Shown here piece by piece: positions 8,972-21,536 of a stretch of DNA of 64,000 nt. How positions within the stretch are numbered: the stretch's first letter is position 1; each line of letters opens with the position of its first letter. The notes beneath the pieces are model-generated. The model had not been told where the DNA came from and searched no databases. It saw nothing but the letters and a program-made list of their open reading frames with translations. The DNA lies in NCBI RefSeq assembly GCF_037572775.1, contig NZ_JBBHKA010000001.1, positions 992,001-1,056,000 on the forward strand, given 5' to 3'. Source of the stretch: Ramlibacter sp. PS4R-6 (GTDB taxonomy: Bacteria > Pseudomonadota > Gammaproteobacteria > Burkholderiales > Burkholderiaceae_C). The position numbers and the translations under genes are program-made.

Positions 8972-9703
8972 TCAGCGGCGCAGCCGCGTGAACGCCTCGA
9001 ACTCCCAGCTGCGCATCCCCAGCAGGAGCGTGTAGCCCTCGCGGTCCTTCTCGGCCAGGCGCTGGTCGGCCTGGTGCTGCTGCGCGAAGTCCTGCGCCAG
9101 GCGCTGGATGCGTTCGAAGAACGTCGGGGCCGTCGCGCGGCTGACCGAGCCGTGGACCAGCAGCAGGCCTTCGCCCGGCTTGTCGAAGCCACCCTTGTAG
9201 TAGTCAAGCACCACGTGCTCGCGGAAGAAGTTCATCACGGGGCCGTGCGGGCGCCAGCGGAAGGTCTTGGCGAGCTTCAGGCGGTAGCGGTTCATCGGCC
9301 GCAGCTCGATGATGCCGATGCGGTCGAGCTGCGCCAGCGCCTTGATGCCCTCGGCTTCGGTCAGGCGGTAGTTGGCCGTGACCTGCTCCAGCGTCCACTG
9401 CGACAGGATGCAGATGGCCACCAGCAGCAGCTTCTTGTCGGCGACGACGGCGCGCTCCTGCTCCAGCGTCAGCTCTTTCAGCAGTGGCTGCGCGTCGGCC
9501 ACCCGGCGCGCGAGTTCGGCGAAGTCCATCTTCAGCGCGCGGCAGATCGCGTCGATGCGCGACAGCGGCATGTCGCCCTTGGCCAGCATGCGCTTGACGC
9601 TCGATTCCGCCATGCCGAGCGACTTCGCGAGGTCGGCATACGTCATTTGCGCCGCCTTCAGTTCCTTCTTCAGCGCGGTCACGAGGTCGGCGGTGGTGCT
9701 CAT
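8972..9703 (-). CDS. XRE-type helix-turn-helix transcriptional regulator
   Basis: A 243-residue protein. Residues about 8-65 form an XRE/Cro HTH (MTYADLAKSLGMAESSVKRML, then LSRIDAICRALKMDFAELARR). The remaining 175 residues contain a winged-helix-like stretch (LTEAEGIKALAQLDRIGIIELRP) and a uniform C-terminal region of unknown role. ATG at 9703 is the natural start; longer frames upstream run into the divergent gene. Its stop abuts the DUF535 stop with no gap (convergent). A GTATC-N7-GATAC palindrome lies seven bases upstream of the start codon, suggesting autoregulation and control of the divergent CREST gene. Confidence 0.78.
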   Translation of the reverse strand: MSTTADLVTALKKELKAAQMTYADLAKSLGMAESSVKRMLAKGDMPLSRIDAICRALKMDFAELARRVADAQPLLKELTLEQERAVVADKKLLLVAICILSQWTLEQVTANYRLTEAEGIKALAQLDRIGIIELRPMNRYRLKLAKTFRWRPHGPVMNFFREHVVLDYYKGGFDKPGEGLLLVHGSVSRATAPTFFERIQRLAQDFAQQHQADQRLAEKDREGYTLLLGMRSWEFEAFTRLRR

Positions 9704-9709
9704 GGCGAA

Positions 9710-9726
9710 GTATCGCGGCGTGATAC
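9710..9726. promoter_or_regulatory. candidate operator: GTATC-N7-GATAC palindrome upstream of XRE gene
   Basis: GTATCGCGGCGTGATAC, arms of 5 bp with a 7-bp centre. It lies between the divergent XRE regulator (start codon 7 bp away) and the CREST gene (90 bp away), where it would block the regulator's own translation-initiation region or promoter. The same architecture recurs at 12682-12698. Binding by the neighbouring HTH protein is an inference. Confidence 0.45.
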
Positions 9727-9815
9727 CGCAGGTGCGGAAAGCCGCAATGTAGCCTGAAATCCCGATGCCTTCGCGCGGGCGCGCACCAGACTGCGCCGCG
9801 TGCAAAGGAGAACCC

Positions 9816-10613
9816 ATGAAAACACCTCTCTCGCCGCGTGAGTCCACCCTCCTGGTGGCCTGCGCGGCGCTCGCGCTCCTCGCGGCCGCGGGGCCGCATG
9901 TCCCGGCTCCGCCCGCGTACCACTCATTCGCCGACACGCGCGCCTGGGGCGCGCTGCCGAATGCCGGCGACGTGCTTTCGAACCTCGCTTTCGCGCTTGC
10001 GGGGCTGGTCGGCGCCTGGAAAGTGTGGCGCCTGCCGCGCGGCGCGCTGACGAACATGCAAAGGGCGATGGCGGGCCTGTTCTTCGCGGGGCTGGTGCTC
10101 ACCGCGGCGTGTTCGGCCTGGTATCACCTCGGTCCCGACGATGCGCGGCTCGTCGTTGACCGAAGTGGCATGGCCGTGGCATTCGCAGGCCTCCTTGGCT
10201 TGGCGGTCACGACACGCGTGGGTGAACGGGCTGCGGCGTTCGTCGGCCTGGCGTTCCTCGCCGCTGCGCCGCTCGCGCTGCATGCCAGTGTGCAAGGCGA
10301 ACTGCTGCCTTGGGTCGTGCTGCAGTTCGGCGGGATGGCGCTGTTGGTGCTGCTCGCGCTGGGTCGGCCTTTGCCCGACGCCCTGCCGGTCCGTTGGCTC
10401 GCCATCGTCGCCATTTATTGCGCGGCCAAGGCATGCGAGGGCTTGGACGGATGGGCGTTCGCGGCAAGCGGGTACCTGTTCTCCGGCCACACCTTGAAGC
10501 ACCTGGTCGCCGCGTGCGCCGCTCTGCCCGTCATTGCCGCACTCGGGTGGCACAATGCCGCGGAACCGCGCGGCGCGCTGCGCCCGCGCACGCTGAGGAG
10601 GATCTCGTCATGA
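9816..10613 (+). CDS. CREST-superfamily (alkaline ceramidase-like) membrane protein
   Basis: A 265-residue protein with about seven transmembrane helices. CREST hallmarks are visible: NAGDVLSNLAFAL near residue 50, a Ser-His pair in ACSAWYHLGPDD (about residues 96-107) followed by VVDRSGMAVAF, and a C-terminal HTLKH motif (about residues 230-234). In the superfamily these His, Asp and Ser residues hold a zinc ion for hydrolysis of amide bonds in lipids such as ceramide. The bacterial substrate is unknown. AAAGGAG precedes the ATG by seven bases. The stop overlaps the start of the next gene (ATGA), indicating translational coupling to a lipid flippase-acyltransferase. Confidence 0.78.
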   Translation: MKTPLSPRESTLLVACAALALLAAAGPHVPAPPAYHSFADTRAWGALPNAGDVLSNLAFALAGLVGAWKVWRLPRGALTNMQRAMAGLFFAGLVLTAACSAWYHLGPDDARLVVDRSGMAVAFAGLLGLAVTTRVGERAAAFVGLAFLAAAPLALHASVQGELLPWVVLQFGGMALLVLLALGRPLPDALPVRWLAIVAIYCAAKACEGLDGWAFAASGYLFSGHTLKHLVAACAALPVIAALGWHNAAEPRGALRPRTLRRISS

Positions 10614-12535
10614 GCACGGTCGTCACGAGCGCCGCGCAACCCGCGCCCGCGCACGAACATCCCAACCAGTTCGCGCTCCTCGGCCAGCGCCGCTTCGCGC
10701 CCTTCTTCTGGACGCAGTTCTTCGGCGCCGCCAACGACAACCTGTTCAAGTTCGCGTTCACGGTGATGGTGACCTACCAGCTGCAGCTGGCGTGGATGCC
10801 GCCGTCGCTCGCCGGCCTCGTGATCGGCGCGCTGTTCATCCTGCCTTTCCTGGTGTTCTCGGCGACCGCGGGACAGCTGACGGACAAGTTCGACAAGACG
10901 GCGATGATCCGCTTCGTCAAGAACCTCGAGATCGCGATCATGGTGCTCGCGGCCTTCGGTTTCTGGGGCGCGAACGCGCCGGTCCTGCTCGGGTGCGTGT
11001 TCCTCATGGGCCTGCACTCGACGCTGTTCGGCCCGGTGAAGTACGCCTACCTGCCGCAGGTGCTGGACGAGCGCGAGCTCACCGGCGGCAACGGCATGGT
11101 GGAGATGGGCACCTTCGTTGCGATCCTGCTGGGGAACGTGGCGGGCGGCCTGCTGGTGGCGACGCCCGAGGTCGGGCGGCACCACGTCGCGATCGCCTGC
11201 CTGTTGCTCGCGCTGGTGGGCCGCGGCTTCGCGCAGTTCGTGCCGCGCGCGGCCGCGACCGACCCGGGCCTGAAGATCAACTGGAACCCGGTCAGCGAAA
11301 CCTGGCGCAACCTGAAGCTCGCGCACGGCAATGTCGTGGTGTTCCGGTCGCTCCTGGGCATCAGCTGGATGTGGTTCTTCGGCGCCGTGTTCCTGTCGCA
11401 GTTCCCCTCGTTCGCCAAGGAAGTCCTGCACGGCAACGAACAGGTCGCCTCGCTGCTGCTGGTGGTGTTCTCGATCGGCATCGGCATCGGCTCGCTGCTG
11501 TGCGAGGTGCTGTCGCGGCGGCACGTGGAGATCGGCCTGGTGCCGCTGGGCGCCATCGGCATGAGCGTGTTCGCGGTCGACCTGTACTTCGCCTCGCGCG
11601 GACTCGCGCCGTCCGCGGAGCTCACGCTCGCGCAGTTCCTCGGCATGGCGCCGCACTGGCGCGTGATGGCCGACCTCGCGCTGCTGTCGCTCTTCGCGGG
11701 CCTGTACAGCGTGCCGATGTACGCGCTGATCCAGCTGCGCAGCCAGCCGACGCACCGTGCGCGCATCATCGCGGCCAACAACATCCTCAATGCGCTCTTC
11801 ATGATCGCCAGCGCGGTGATCGCCGGAGCGCTGCTGAAGGCGGGCTTCACGATCCCGCAGATCTTCCTGTTCACGGGCATCGCCAACGCGGTCGTGGCAG
11901 CGTACATCTTCCTGCTGGTGCCCGAGTACCTGCTGCGCTTCATCGCGTGGATCGCTTCGCGCATCGTCTATCGCTTCAAGGTGCGCGGCGACGAGGCCAT
12001 CCCAACCGAAGGTGCGGCGGTGCTGGTGTGCAACCACGTGAGCTTCGTCGACGCCGTGCTGCTGATGGCCGCGAGCCCGCGCCCGATCTACTTCGTGATG
12101 GACCACCGCATCTTCCAGGTGCCGGTGCTGGGCTGGCTCTTCCGGCTGGCCAAGGCGATCCCGATCGCGCCGCGCAAGGAGGACGAACGCGCCTACGAAG
12201 CGGCCTTCGACGCCGCCGCGAAGGTGCTGAAGGACGGCGACCTGCTCGCGATCTTCCCGGAGGGCGCGATCACGCGCGACGGCCAGCTGCAGGCGTTCAA
12301 GGGCGGCATCATGAAGATCCTGGAGCGCCACCCCGTGCCTGTCATCCCGATGGCGCTGACCAACCTGTGGGGCTCGTACTTCTCGCGCATCGAGGAGAAG
12401 GGCGCGATGGTGCGGCCGTTCCGGCGCGGCCTGTTCAACCGCGTGGGCCTGAACGTCGGCGAGCCGGTGCCGCCGGCGCAAGTCTCGCCGGAGCTGCTGC
12501 GGGCGCGAGTCGAGCACCTGCTGGCGCCGGCCTGA
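10610..12535 (+). CDS. MFS lysophospholipid flippase fused to 1-acylglycerol-phosphate acyltransferase
   Basis: A 641-residue fusion. Residues about 25-420 are a twelve-helix MFS transporter resembling LplT (FFGAANDNLFKFAFTVMV near the start, TAGQLTDKFDKTAMIRFVKNLEI). Residues about 430-641 are a PlsC-type acyltransferase with the HX4D motif (NHVSFVDA, about residue 475), the FPEGAITRDG motif (about 548) and a downstream proline motif (VPVIPMALTN). In enterobacteria LplT flips lysophospholipids inward and Aas re-acylates them. This fusion lacks the acyl-ACP synthetase domain of Aas, so the acyl donor is open. Coupled to the CREST gene upstream. Confidence 0.87.
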   Translation: MSTVVTSAAQPAPAHEHPNQFALLGQRRFAPFFWTQFFGAANDNLFKFAFTVMVTYQLQLAWMPPSLAGLVIGALFILPFLVFSATAGQLTDKFDKTAMIRFVKNLEIAIMVLAAFGFWGANAPVLLGCVFLMGLHSTLFGPVKYAYLPQVLDERELTGGNGMVEMGTFVAILLGNVAGGLLVATPEVGRHHVAIACLLLALVGRGFAQFVPRAAATDPGLKINWNPVSETWRNLKLAHGNVVVFRSLLGISWMWFFGAVFLSQFPSFAKEVLHGNEQVASLLLVVFSIGIGIGSLLCEVLSRRHVEIGLVPLGAIGMSVFAVDLYFASRGLAPSAELTLAQFLGMAPHWRVMADLALLSLFAGLYSVPMYALIQLRSQPTHRARIIAANNILNALFMIASAVIAGALLKAGFTIPQIFLFTGIANAVVAAYIFLLVPEYLLRFIAWIASRIVYRFKVRGDEAIPTEGAAVLVCNHVSFVDAVLLMAASPRPIYFVMDHRIFQVPVLGWLFRLAKAIPIAPRKEDERAYEAAFDAAAKVLKDGDLLAIFPEGAITRDGQLQAFKGGIMKILERHPVPVIPMALTNLWGSYFSRIEEKGAMVRPFRRGLFNRVGLNVGEPVPPAQVSPELLRARVEHLLAPA

Positions 12536-12536
12536 G

Positions 12537-12563
12537 AAGAAAAACCGGCCCCGAAGGGCCGGT
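12537..12563 (-). terminator. intrinsic terminator for the minus-strand queA-tgt transcript
   Basis: ACCGGCCC pairs with GGGCCGGT (12544-12551 and 12556-12563). Read on the minus strand the loop is TTCG and the stem is followed by TTTTTCTTCT, a good intrinsic terminator. On the plus strand the stem lacks a U-tract, though it may still stabilise the 3' end of the acyltransferase mRNA. Confidence 0.65.
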
Positions 12564-12680
12564 GAAACAGGGAGTGCGCCGGGCGGCCACAGGAGACTCG
12601 AGTCGCAGCCGCGCAGTCCGTGAGGACCGGCGCGATCCCATTATTCGGCGCACCGCCTGACCGCCACCTGATCGGCGCCG

Positions 12681-12699
12681 GGTATCGCCCGGCGATACC
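12681..12699. promoter_or_regulatory. 19-bp perfect palindrome, second copy of the candidate operator
   Basis: GGTATCGCCCGGCGATACC: 9-bp arms around a single base. It contains the GTATC-N7-GATAC core seen upstream of the XRE gene at 9710-9726; reading one copy on the opposite strand, 15 of 18 bases agree. It lies 87 bp upstream of the small ORF at 12786. Confidence 0.45.
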
Positions 12700-12785
12700 G
12701 GCAGGACTGCTTCCGGCCGAAATCCCGAAACCGGGCGCGTTAGGGGCGCCCCGACGGTGAGACTGCGCGCCGGAGGGAAACGACC

Positions 12786-15042
<2,257 letters not shown>

Positions 15043-15094
15043 CGTCTTCAGGGCCGGACGGACCCGTGCGAAGTTGAGGAGGCAGAATTGTCCC

Positions 15095-17158
15095 ATGCCC
15101 GCTGCCGCCGCCGCGACCGGACCGCAGAAAGCCCTGGCCAAGCTGGGGCTCGCGCGCGACATCGACCTGGCGTTGCACTTGCCATTGCGCTACGAGGACG
15201 AAACACGTGTCACCCAGCTGCGCGACGCGCGCGAGGGCGACACAGCGCAGATCGAGGCGGTGGTGACGGCCTGCGAGGTCGTCTACCGTCCGCGCCGGCA
15301 GTTGATGGTCACGGTGGACGACGGCACGGACACCTGCGTGCTGCGCTTCTTCTCCTTCTACCCGTCCCAGCAGAAGGCGCTGGCGGTGGGCACGAAGCTG
15401 CGCCTGCGCGGCGAGCTCAAGGGCGGGTTCCTCGGCTGGCAGATGGTCCATCCCTCGTTCAAGCCTGCGGCCGGCGACCTGCCGACGGCGCTGACGCCCG
15501 TGTACCCGACGGTCGCCGGCCTGCCGCAGGCCTACCTGCGCAAGGCGGTGCAAAGCGGCGTGGCGCGCGCGGACCTGTCGGACACCTTTCCGCCGGGCAT
15601 CACGGAGGCGCTGAAGCCGCTCGTGTGGCCCCTGCGCGAGGCCTTGCAGTTCCTGCACCACCCCACGCCGGACGTGTCGCTGGCGACCCTGGAAGATCGC
15701 AGCCATCCCGCGTGGCAGCGCCTGAAAGCGGAGGAGTTGCTGGCGCAACAGCTGTCGCAGCAGGAAAGCAAGCGCGAACGCGATGCGCTGCGCTCGCCGG
15801 CGCTCACCACGCGCGCGGGCGGCCTGCACGAGCAATTGCTGGCGGCCTTGCCGTTCCAGCTCACGCGCGCGCAGCGCCGCGTCGGCGAAGAGATCGCGTC
15901 CGACCTCGCGCGCGAGGTGCCGATGCACCGCCTGCTGCAGGGCGATGTCGGCTCGGGTAAGACGGTGGTCGCGGCGCTGGCGGCGGCGATCGCCATCGAC
16001 GCCGGACGCCAATGCGCGCTGATGGCGCCGACCGAAATCCTCGCCGAGCAGCACTTCCGCAAGTTGATCGGCTGGCTTGAGCCGCTTCTCGCGCCCCAAG
16101 GCCTGCGCGTCGCGTGGCTCACCGGCAGCCAGCGCAAGAAGGAACGCACGGAGATGCTCGCCTTGGTGGCCAGCGGCGAGGCGGCGCTCGTGGTCGGCAC
16201 GCACGCCGTCATCCAGGAGCACGTGCAGTTCCAGAAACTCGCGCTCGCCGTCATCGACGAGCAGCACCGCTTCGGCGTCGCGCAGCGGCTCGCGCTGCGG
16301 CAGAAGATGCACGAAGAGGGCCAGGAGCCCCACATGCTCATGATGTCGGCGACACCCATCCCGCGCACGTTGGCCATGAGCTATTACGCCGACCTCGACG
16401 TTTCGACCATCGACGAGTTGCCCCCGGGGCGCACGCCGGTGGTCACGAAGTTGATCGCCGACTCGCGCCGCGACGAAGTGGTCGAACGCATCCGCGCGCA
16501 GGTCGCGCAGGGGCGGCAGGTCTACTGGGTGTGCCCGCTGATCGAGGAGAGCGAGGCACTGGACCTCACCAATGCCACGGCCACGCACGCGGCGCTGAGC
16601 GAAGCCCTCCCCGGCGTGATGGTCGGCCTCCTGCACTCGCGCATGCCGGTCGCGGAGAAGAAAGCCGTGATGCAGTTGTTCGTCGGCGGGCAGATGGGCG
16701 TGCTGGTGTCGACCACTGTGATCGAAGTCGGCGTGGACGTTCCCAACGCGTCGCTGATGGTGATCGAACACGCCGAGCGCTTCGGCCTGTCGCAGCTGCA
16801 CCAGTTGCGCGGCCGCGTCGGGCGCGGCGCCGCGGCCTCGGCCTGCATCCTCATGTACTCCCCGGGCGAGAGTGGCAAGGTCGGCGAGACGGCGCGCGCC
16901 CGCCTCAAGGCCATGATGGACACCGCCGATGGCTTCGAGATTGCGCGGCGCGACCTCGAGATCCGCGGCCCCGGCGAGTTCCTCGGATCGCGGCAATCGG
17001 GCGCACCCCTGCTGCGGTTCGCGGACCTGCAGACGGACACGGCGCTGCTCGATTGGGCGCGCGAACTCGCGCCGCGCATGCTCGACGAGCACCCCGAATT
17101 GGCGCGGCGCCACACGGCGCGCTGGTTGGGTGGAAAATCGGAGTTCCTCAAGGCCTGA
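15095..17158 (+). CDS. recG: ATP-dependent DNA helicase RecG
   Basis: A 687-residue helicase that reverses stalled forks and branch-migrates Holliday junctions. An N-terminal wedge/OB domain (residues about 1-240) is followed by the helicase core: Walker A GDVGSGKT (near residue 285), [12 protein letters not shown], the RecG-type DEQHRFG box, [11 protein letters not shown], and motif [11 protein letters not shown] (near residue 570). The length is close to E. coli RecG (693). ATG 15095 is preferred over a TTG 21 bases earlier. AGGAGG lies slightly far upstream. oxyR begins 5 bp after the stop. Confidence 0.96.
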   Translation: MPAAAAATGPQKALAKLGLARDIDLALHLPLRYEDETRVTQLRDAREGDTAQIEAVVTACEVVYRPRRQLMVTVDDGTDTCVLRFFSFYPSQQKALAVGTKLRLRGELKGGFLGWQMVHPSFKPAAGDLPTALTPVYPTVAGLPQAYLRKAVQSGVARADLSDTFPPGITEALKPLVWPLREALQFLHHPTPDVSLATLEDRSHPAWQRLKAEELLAQQLSQQESKRERDALRSPALTTRAGGLHEQLLAALPFQLTRAQRRVGEEIASDLAREVPMHRLLQGDVGSGKTVVAALAAAIAIDAGRQCALMAPTEILAEQHFRKLIGWLEPLLAPQGLRVAWLTGSQRKKERTEMLALVASGEAALVVGTHAVIQEHVQFQKLALAVIDEQHRFGVAQRLALRQKMHEEGQEPHMLMMSATPIPRTLAMSYYADLDVSTIDELPPGRTPVVTKLIADSRRDEVVERIRAQVAQGRQVYWVCPLIEESEALDLTNATATHAALSEALPGVMVGLLHSRMPVAEKKAVMQLFVGGQMGVLVSTTVIEVGVDVPNASLMVIEHAERFGLSQLHQLRGRVGRGAAASACILMYSPGESGKVGETARARLKAMMDTADGFEIARRDLEIRGPGEFLGSRQSGAPLLRFADLQTDTALLDWARELAPRMLDEHPELARRHTARWLGGKSEFLKA

Positions 17159-17163
17159 ACACC

Positions 17164-18117
17164 ATGACGCTGACCGAGCTCAAATACATCGTGGCGGTCG
17201 CGCGGGAAAAGCATTTCGGCAAGGCCGCCGAAGCCTGCTTCGTGTCGCAGCCCACGCTGTCGGTGGCGATCAAGAAGCTCGAGGATGAGCTCGAAGTGAA
17301 GCTGTTCGAGCGCAGCGCCAACGAGGTCACGGTGACGCCGCTGGGCGAGGAGATCGTGCGCCAGGCGCAGAGCGTTCTGGAGCAGGCCGCCTCGATCAAG
17401 GAGATCGCCAAGCGCGGCAAGGACCCGCTGGCCGGCCCGCTGCGCCTGGGCGTGATCTACACCATCGGCCCCTACCTGCTGCCCGACCTCGTGCGCCAGG
17501 CCATCGCGCGCACGCCGCAGATGCCGCTCATGCTGCAGGAGAACTTCACGGTGAAGCTGCTGGAGATGCTGCGCACCGGCGAGATCGACTGCGCCGTCAT
17601 GGCCGAGCCCTTCCCCGACACCGGCCTGGCCATCGCGCAGCTGTACGACGAGCCCTTCATGGCGGCGGTGCCCAGCAACCACGCGCTGGCCGCGCGCAGC
17701 ACCGTGACGGCCGAGGAGCTGAAAGCCGAGACCATGCTCCTGTTGGGCACGGGCCACTGCTTCCGCGACCACGTGCTGGAGGTGTGCCCGGAGTTCGCGC
17801 GCTTTTCCAGCGACGCCGAGGGCATCCGCAAGAGTTTCGAAGGCTCGTCCCTGGAGACCATCAAGCACATGGTGGCCGCGGGCATGGGCGTCACGCTGGT
17901 GCCGCGGCTGTCGGTGCCGAAGGACGCGCTGGACCCCAAGCCCAAGCGCCGCAAGGACGATCAGGCCTTCGTCAAGTACATCCCTTTCGATGGCGACCCG
18001 CCCACGCGGCGCGTCGTGCTCGCCTGGCGCCGCAGCTTCACGCGCTACGAGGCGATCGCGGCGCTGCGCAACGCGATCTACGCGTGCGAGCTGCCCGGCG
18101 TCAAACGACTGTCCTGA
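17164..18117 (+). CDS. oxyR: hydrogen peroxide-responsive LysR regulator OxyR
   Basis: A 317-residue LysR-type regulator with the N-terminal winged HTH ([30 protein letters not shown] in two parts, residues 4-32). The redox pair is exactly in the E. coli positions: Cys199 in GTGHCFRDH and Cys208 in LEVCPEF, eight residues apart. Peroxide oxidises this pair to a disulfide and changes DNA binding. The gene sits 5 bp after recG and 2 bp before a DyP peroxidase gene, suggesting that the regulator and a possible peroxide-consuming enzyme share an mRNA. Confidence 0.96.
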   Translation: MTLTELKYIVAVAREKHFGKAAEACFVSQPTLSVAIKKLEDELEVKLFERSANEVTVTPLGEEIVRQAQSVLEQAASIKEIAKRGKDPLAGPLRLGVIYTIGPYLLPDLVRQAIARTPQMPLMLQENFTVKLLEMLRTGEIDCAVMAEPFPDTGLAIAQLYDEPFMAAVPSNHALAARSTVTAEELKAETMLLLGTGHCFRDHVLEVCPEFARFSSDAEGIRKSFEGSSLETIKHMVAAGMGVTLVPRLSVPKDALDPKPKRRKDDQAFVKYIPFDGDPPTRRVVLAWRRSFTRYEAIAALRNAIYACELPGVKRLS

Positions 18118-18119
18118 CC

Positions 18120-19013
18120 ATGACCGACACGCTGTTCCAACCCGGCATCCTCGAGGCGGTGCCTCCCGTCGCACGCTACGTGAACTTCGTCATCGCCGAA
18201 GGGGGCGCGAGCGCACCCGCGATCAAGGAGGCCCTCACCCGCTTGTCGCCGCTGGCCAACGGCAGCGACGTGGTCGTGGGCCTGGGGCCTTCCCTCGTCG
18301 CGGCGCTGGGCGCGCGCGTCGACGGGCTGCACGAGTTCCCGGACTTCTCGCGCGAGGGCGTGAAGGTCCCGGCCACGCCGGGCACGCTGTGGTGCTGGAT
18401 TCGTGGCGAGGACCTCGGCGACCTGCTGCATGCCACGCGCAAGGTCCAGAAGGCGCTGGCGCCCGTGTTCGCGGTGCGCCACGTGGTCGATGCCTTCCGC
18501 CATTCGTGGAGCGGCACGCACGGGCGCGACATCACGGGCTACGAGGACGGAACCGAGAACCCGGAGGGCGAGGCCGCGCTCGAAGCGGCCTTCGCGCCAG
18601 ACGGCTCGAGCTTCGTCGCCGTGCAGCAGTGGCTGCACGACCTCGACGCCTTCGAGCAATTGACCGACGAGCTCGCCAACCACCACTTCGGCCGCGACCG
18701 CGCCACCAACGAGGAGCTGGACGATGCCCCCGAATGGGCGCACGTGAAGCGCACGGCGCAGGAAAGCTTCGAGCCCGAAGCCTTCGTGCTGCGCCGCTCG
18801 ATGCCGTGGCTGATGAACATGCAGGCGGGGTTGCAGTTCGTCGCCTTCGGCAAGTCCTTCGCCGCGTTCGAGGCGCAGATGCGGCGCATGGCCGGCCACG
18901 ACGACGGCATCGTCGATGCGATGTTCCGCATCAGCAAGCCCGTCAACGGCTCGTACTACTGGTGCCCGCCGATGCGCGGCGGCAAGCTGGACTTGTGCAA
19001 GCTCGGCCTGTGA
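18120..19013 (+). CDS. DyP-type haem peroxidase
   Basis: A 297-residue class-B-like dye-decolorising peroxidase. The family motif appears as GYEDGTENP (about residues 140-148; catalytic Asp), the proximal haem His is probably in WAHVKRT (about residue 209) and the distal Arg in VLRRSMPW (about 225). No signal peptide is seen, so it is cytoplasmic or encapsulated. DyP enzymes reduce hydrogen peroxide with a variety of electron donors. It starts 2 bp after oxyR, and its stop overlaps the GTG of ubiA (GTGA). Confidence 0.92.
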   Translation: MTDTLFQPGILEAVPPVARYVNFVIAEGGASAPAIKEALTRLSPLANGSDVVVGLGPSLVAALGARVDGLHEFPDFSREGVKVPATPGTLWCWIRGEDLGDLLHATRKVQKALAPVFAVRHVVDAFRHSWSGTHGRDITGYEDGTENPEGEAALEAAFAPDGSSFVAVQQWLHDLDAFEQLTDELANHHFGRDRATNEELDDAPEWAHVKRTAQESFEPEAFVLRRSMPWLMNMQAGLQFVAFGKSFAAFEAQMRRMAGHDDGIVDAMFRISKPVNGSYYWCPPMRGGKLDLCKLGL

Positions 19014-19870
19014 TCCGCGACAAGCTCGCCCTCTACCTGGACCTCGTCCGCTGGGACCGCCCGGCGGGCTGGCTGCTGCTGCTATGGCCCACGCTGTCGG
19101 CGCTGTGGATCGCGTCGCACGGCTTTCCGGGCTGGCACCTGCTGGCGGTGTTCACGCTGGGCACGATCCTGATGCGCAGCGCCGGCTGCTGCGTGAACGA
19201 CGTGGCCGACCGCGACTTCGACCGCCACGTCAAGCGCACGGCCCAGCGGCCGGTCACGCGCGGCGCGGTGTCGGTGAAGGAGGCGCTGCTCCTGGGCGCG
19301 TTGCTGGCGTTGCTGGCATTCGGCCTGGTGCTGACGACGAACGAGACCGCGATCGCGTGGTCCTTCGCCGCGCTGGCGATCGCGCTGGCCTACCCTTTCG
19401 CCAAGCGCTTCGTGACCATGCCGCAGGCGGTGCTGGGCGTGGCCTTCAGCTTCGGCATCCCGATGGCTTTCGCGGCGGTGCAGTCGCGCGTGCCGCTGGT
19501 GGCGTGGGTGCTGCTCCTGGGCAACCTGTTCTGGGTGCTGGCTTACGACACCGAGTACGCGATGGTCGACCGCGACGACGACCTGCGCATCGGCATGAAG
19601 ACCTCGGCGATCACGCTGGGCCGCGCCGATGTCGCGGTGGTGATGCTGTCCTATGCGCTCTACTTGCTGGTGTGGGGCGCCGCGCTCGCGCCCCGCATCC
19701 CTGCGCTGGCGCTGGCGCTCGCGCTCTTCGCGGCCGCCGCGCAGGCGGTGTGGCACTACACCTTGATCCGCGACCGCTCGCGCGAGGGCTGCTTCAAGGC
19801 CTTCCGCCTCAACCACTGGCTGGGCTTCACGGTGTTTGCCGGTGTCGTGCTGGGCTATTCGACGCGGTGA
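19010..19870 (+). CDS. ubiA: 4-hydroxybenzoate polyprenyltransferase
   Basis: A 286-residue membrane prenyltransferase with about eight helices. It attaches the polyprenyl tail to 4-hydroxybenzoate in ubiquinone synthesis. Both Asp-rich motifs are present: NDVADRDFD (about residues 64-72) and [13 protein letters not shown] (about 179-191). The start is GTG overlapping the DyP stop. The 3' end overlaps the convergent FkbM gene by 16 bp. Confidence 0.95.
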   Translation: MIRDKLALYLDLVRWDRPAGWLLLLWPTLSALWIASHGFPGWHLLAVFTLGTILMRSAGCCVNDVADRDFDRHVKRTAQRPVTRGAVSVKEALLLGALLALLAFGLVLTTNETAIAWSFAALAIALAYPFAKRFVTMPQAVLGVAFSFGIPMAFAAVQSRVPLVAWVLLLGNLFWVLAYDTEYAMVDRDDDLRIGMKTSAITLGRADVAVVMLSYALYLLVWGAALAPRIPALALALALFAAAAQAVWHYTLIRDRSREGCFKAFRLNHWLGFTVFAGVVLGYSTR

Positions 19871-20655
19871 ATCTGCCGGCGTGACGGGTCGCTGCGATGG
19901 AAGGCCATGAGGTTGATGTCCAGGCCTTCGGTGATCACCTCGTAGCCCGCATCTTCCAGGCAGGCGATGAGGTCCTTGCGGTCCGCCTTGATCATCTCGG
20001 CCAGCACGATCGGCTTGCAGCGCGCCAGCGTTGCGGCGGCACCGCGCAGGACGTCCACCTCCATGCCCTCGACGTCGAGCTTGATGAAGTCCAGCCGCTC
20101 CAGCGCCAGCGAATCGATGCTGACCATCGGCGTCTTCACGCAGTCCTCGGGATCGTAGGAGACGTCCTGGCCGATGAATTGCGTGCGCTCGCGCCGCCGC
20201 AGTTCCAGGCTGCCGAACGTGCCGGGACGCAGGTAATCCGGCTCGGGCACGTCGATGAAGCCCTCGGCCTCCCCCAGGGCGCACCAGCGCGCCGTGGCAT
20301 TCCAGCAATTGTTCAGGGCGACGTTGCCCGCGAGCGCGTAGAAGACAGGTTCCTGCGCCTCGAACGCGATCACCCGGCCCCAGCCGTGCATGTGCCGGGC
20401 CCACTCGATCGTGTGCACGCCGACGTTGGCGCCGCCGTCGATGGCCACGACGCCGTCACCGAAGTTCGCCCTGCGAAGGCCCAGGAGCCCCAGCGCCAGT
20501 TCCACCTCCTCGGGGTCGAAGGCGGAATTCCACAGCAGCTGCGCGCCGACGCCAAGGGTGGCGTCGGGCCGCGGCTCGTAGTGGTCGTTGCGGTTCACGA
20601 TCATGGTGCCGTGGTTGGTGGCGGCCAGCACGTAGGCAATGGGGCGAAGGTTCAT
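19855..20655 (-). CDS. FkbM family SAM-dependent methyltransferase
   Basis: A 266-residue protein with the SAM-binding loop [11 protein letters not shown] (near residue 72), an acidic loop IAFEAQEP and the FkbM signature [16 protein letters not shown] (near residue 190). FkbM enzymes O-methylate sugars or small molecules; no glycan or secondary-metabolite genes flank it, so the acceptor is unknown. The start is taken at ATG 20655; an in-frame upstream extension of 17 residues would overlap proC. It lies 16 bp beyond the proC stop on the same strand and may be co-transcribed with it. Confidence 0.82.
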   Translation of the reverse strand: MNLRPIAYVLAATNHGTMIVNRNDHYEPRPDATLGVGAQLLWNSAFDPEEVELALGLLGLRRANFGDGVVAIDGGANVGVHTIEWARHMHGWGRVIAFEAQEPVFYALAGNVALNNCWNATARWCALGEAEGFIDVPEPDYLRPGTFGSLELRRRERTQFIGQDVSYDPEDCVKTPMVSIDSLALERLDFIKLDVEGMEVDVLRGAAATLARCKPIVLAEMIKADRKDLIACLEDAGYEVITEGLDINLMAFHRSDPSRRQIHRVE

Positions 20656-20671
20656 CGCGGCGACCCTGTTT

Positions 20672-21499
<828 letters not shown>

Positions 21500-21536
21500 G
21501 AGCCGAGTCTAGCTTCGGCTCGCGCAGAATGCGCGG

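Noticed and set aside
10415..12517. 700-codon minus-strand frame opposite the flippase-acyltransferase
   Set aside because: Shadow frame; plus-strand product has transporter helices and HX4D/FPEG motifs.
12544..12563. Plus-strand terminator for the acyltransferase gene
   Set aside because: The stem has no U-tract on the plus strand; the T-run lies on the minus side, so it was called for the minus strand only.
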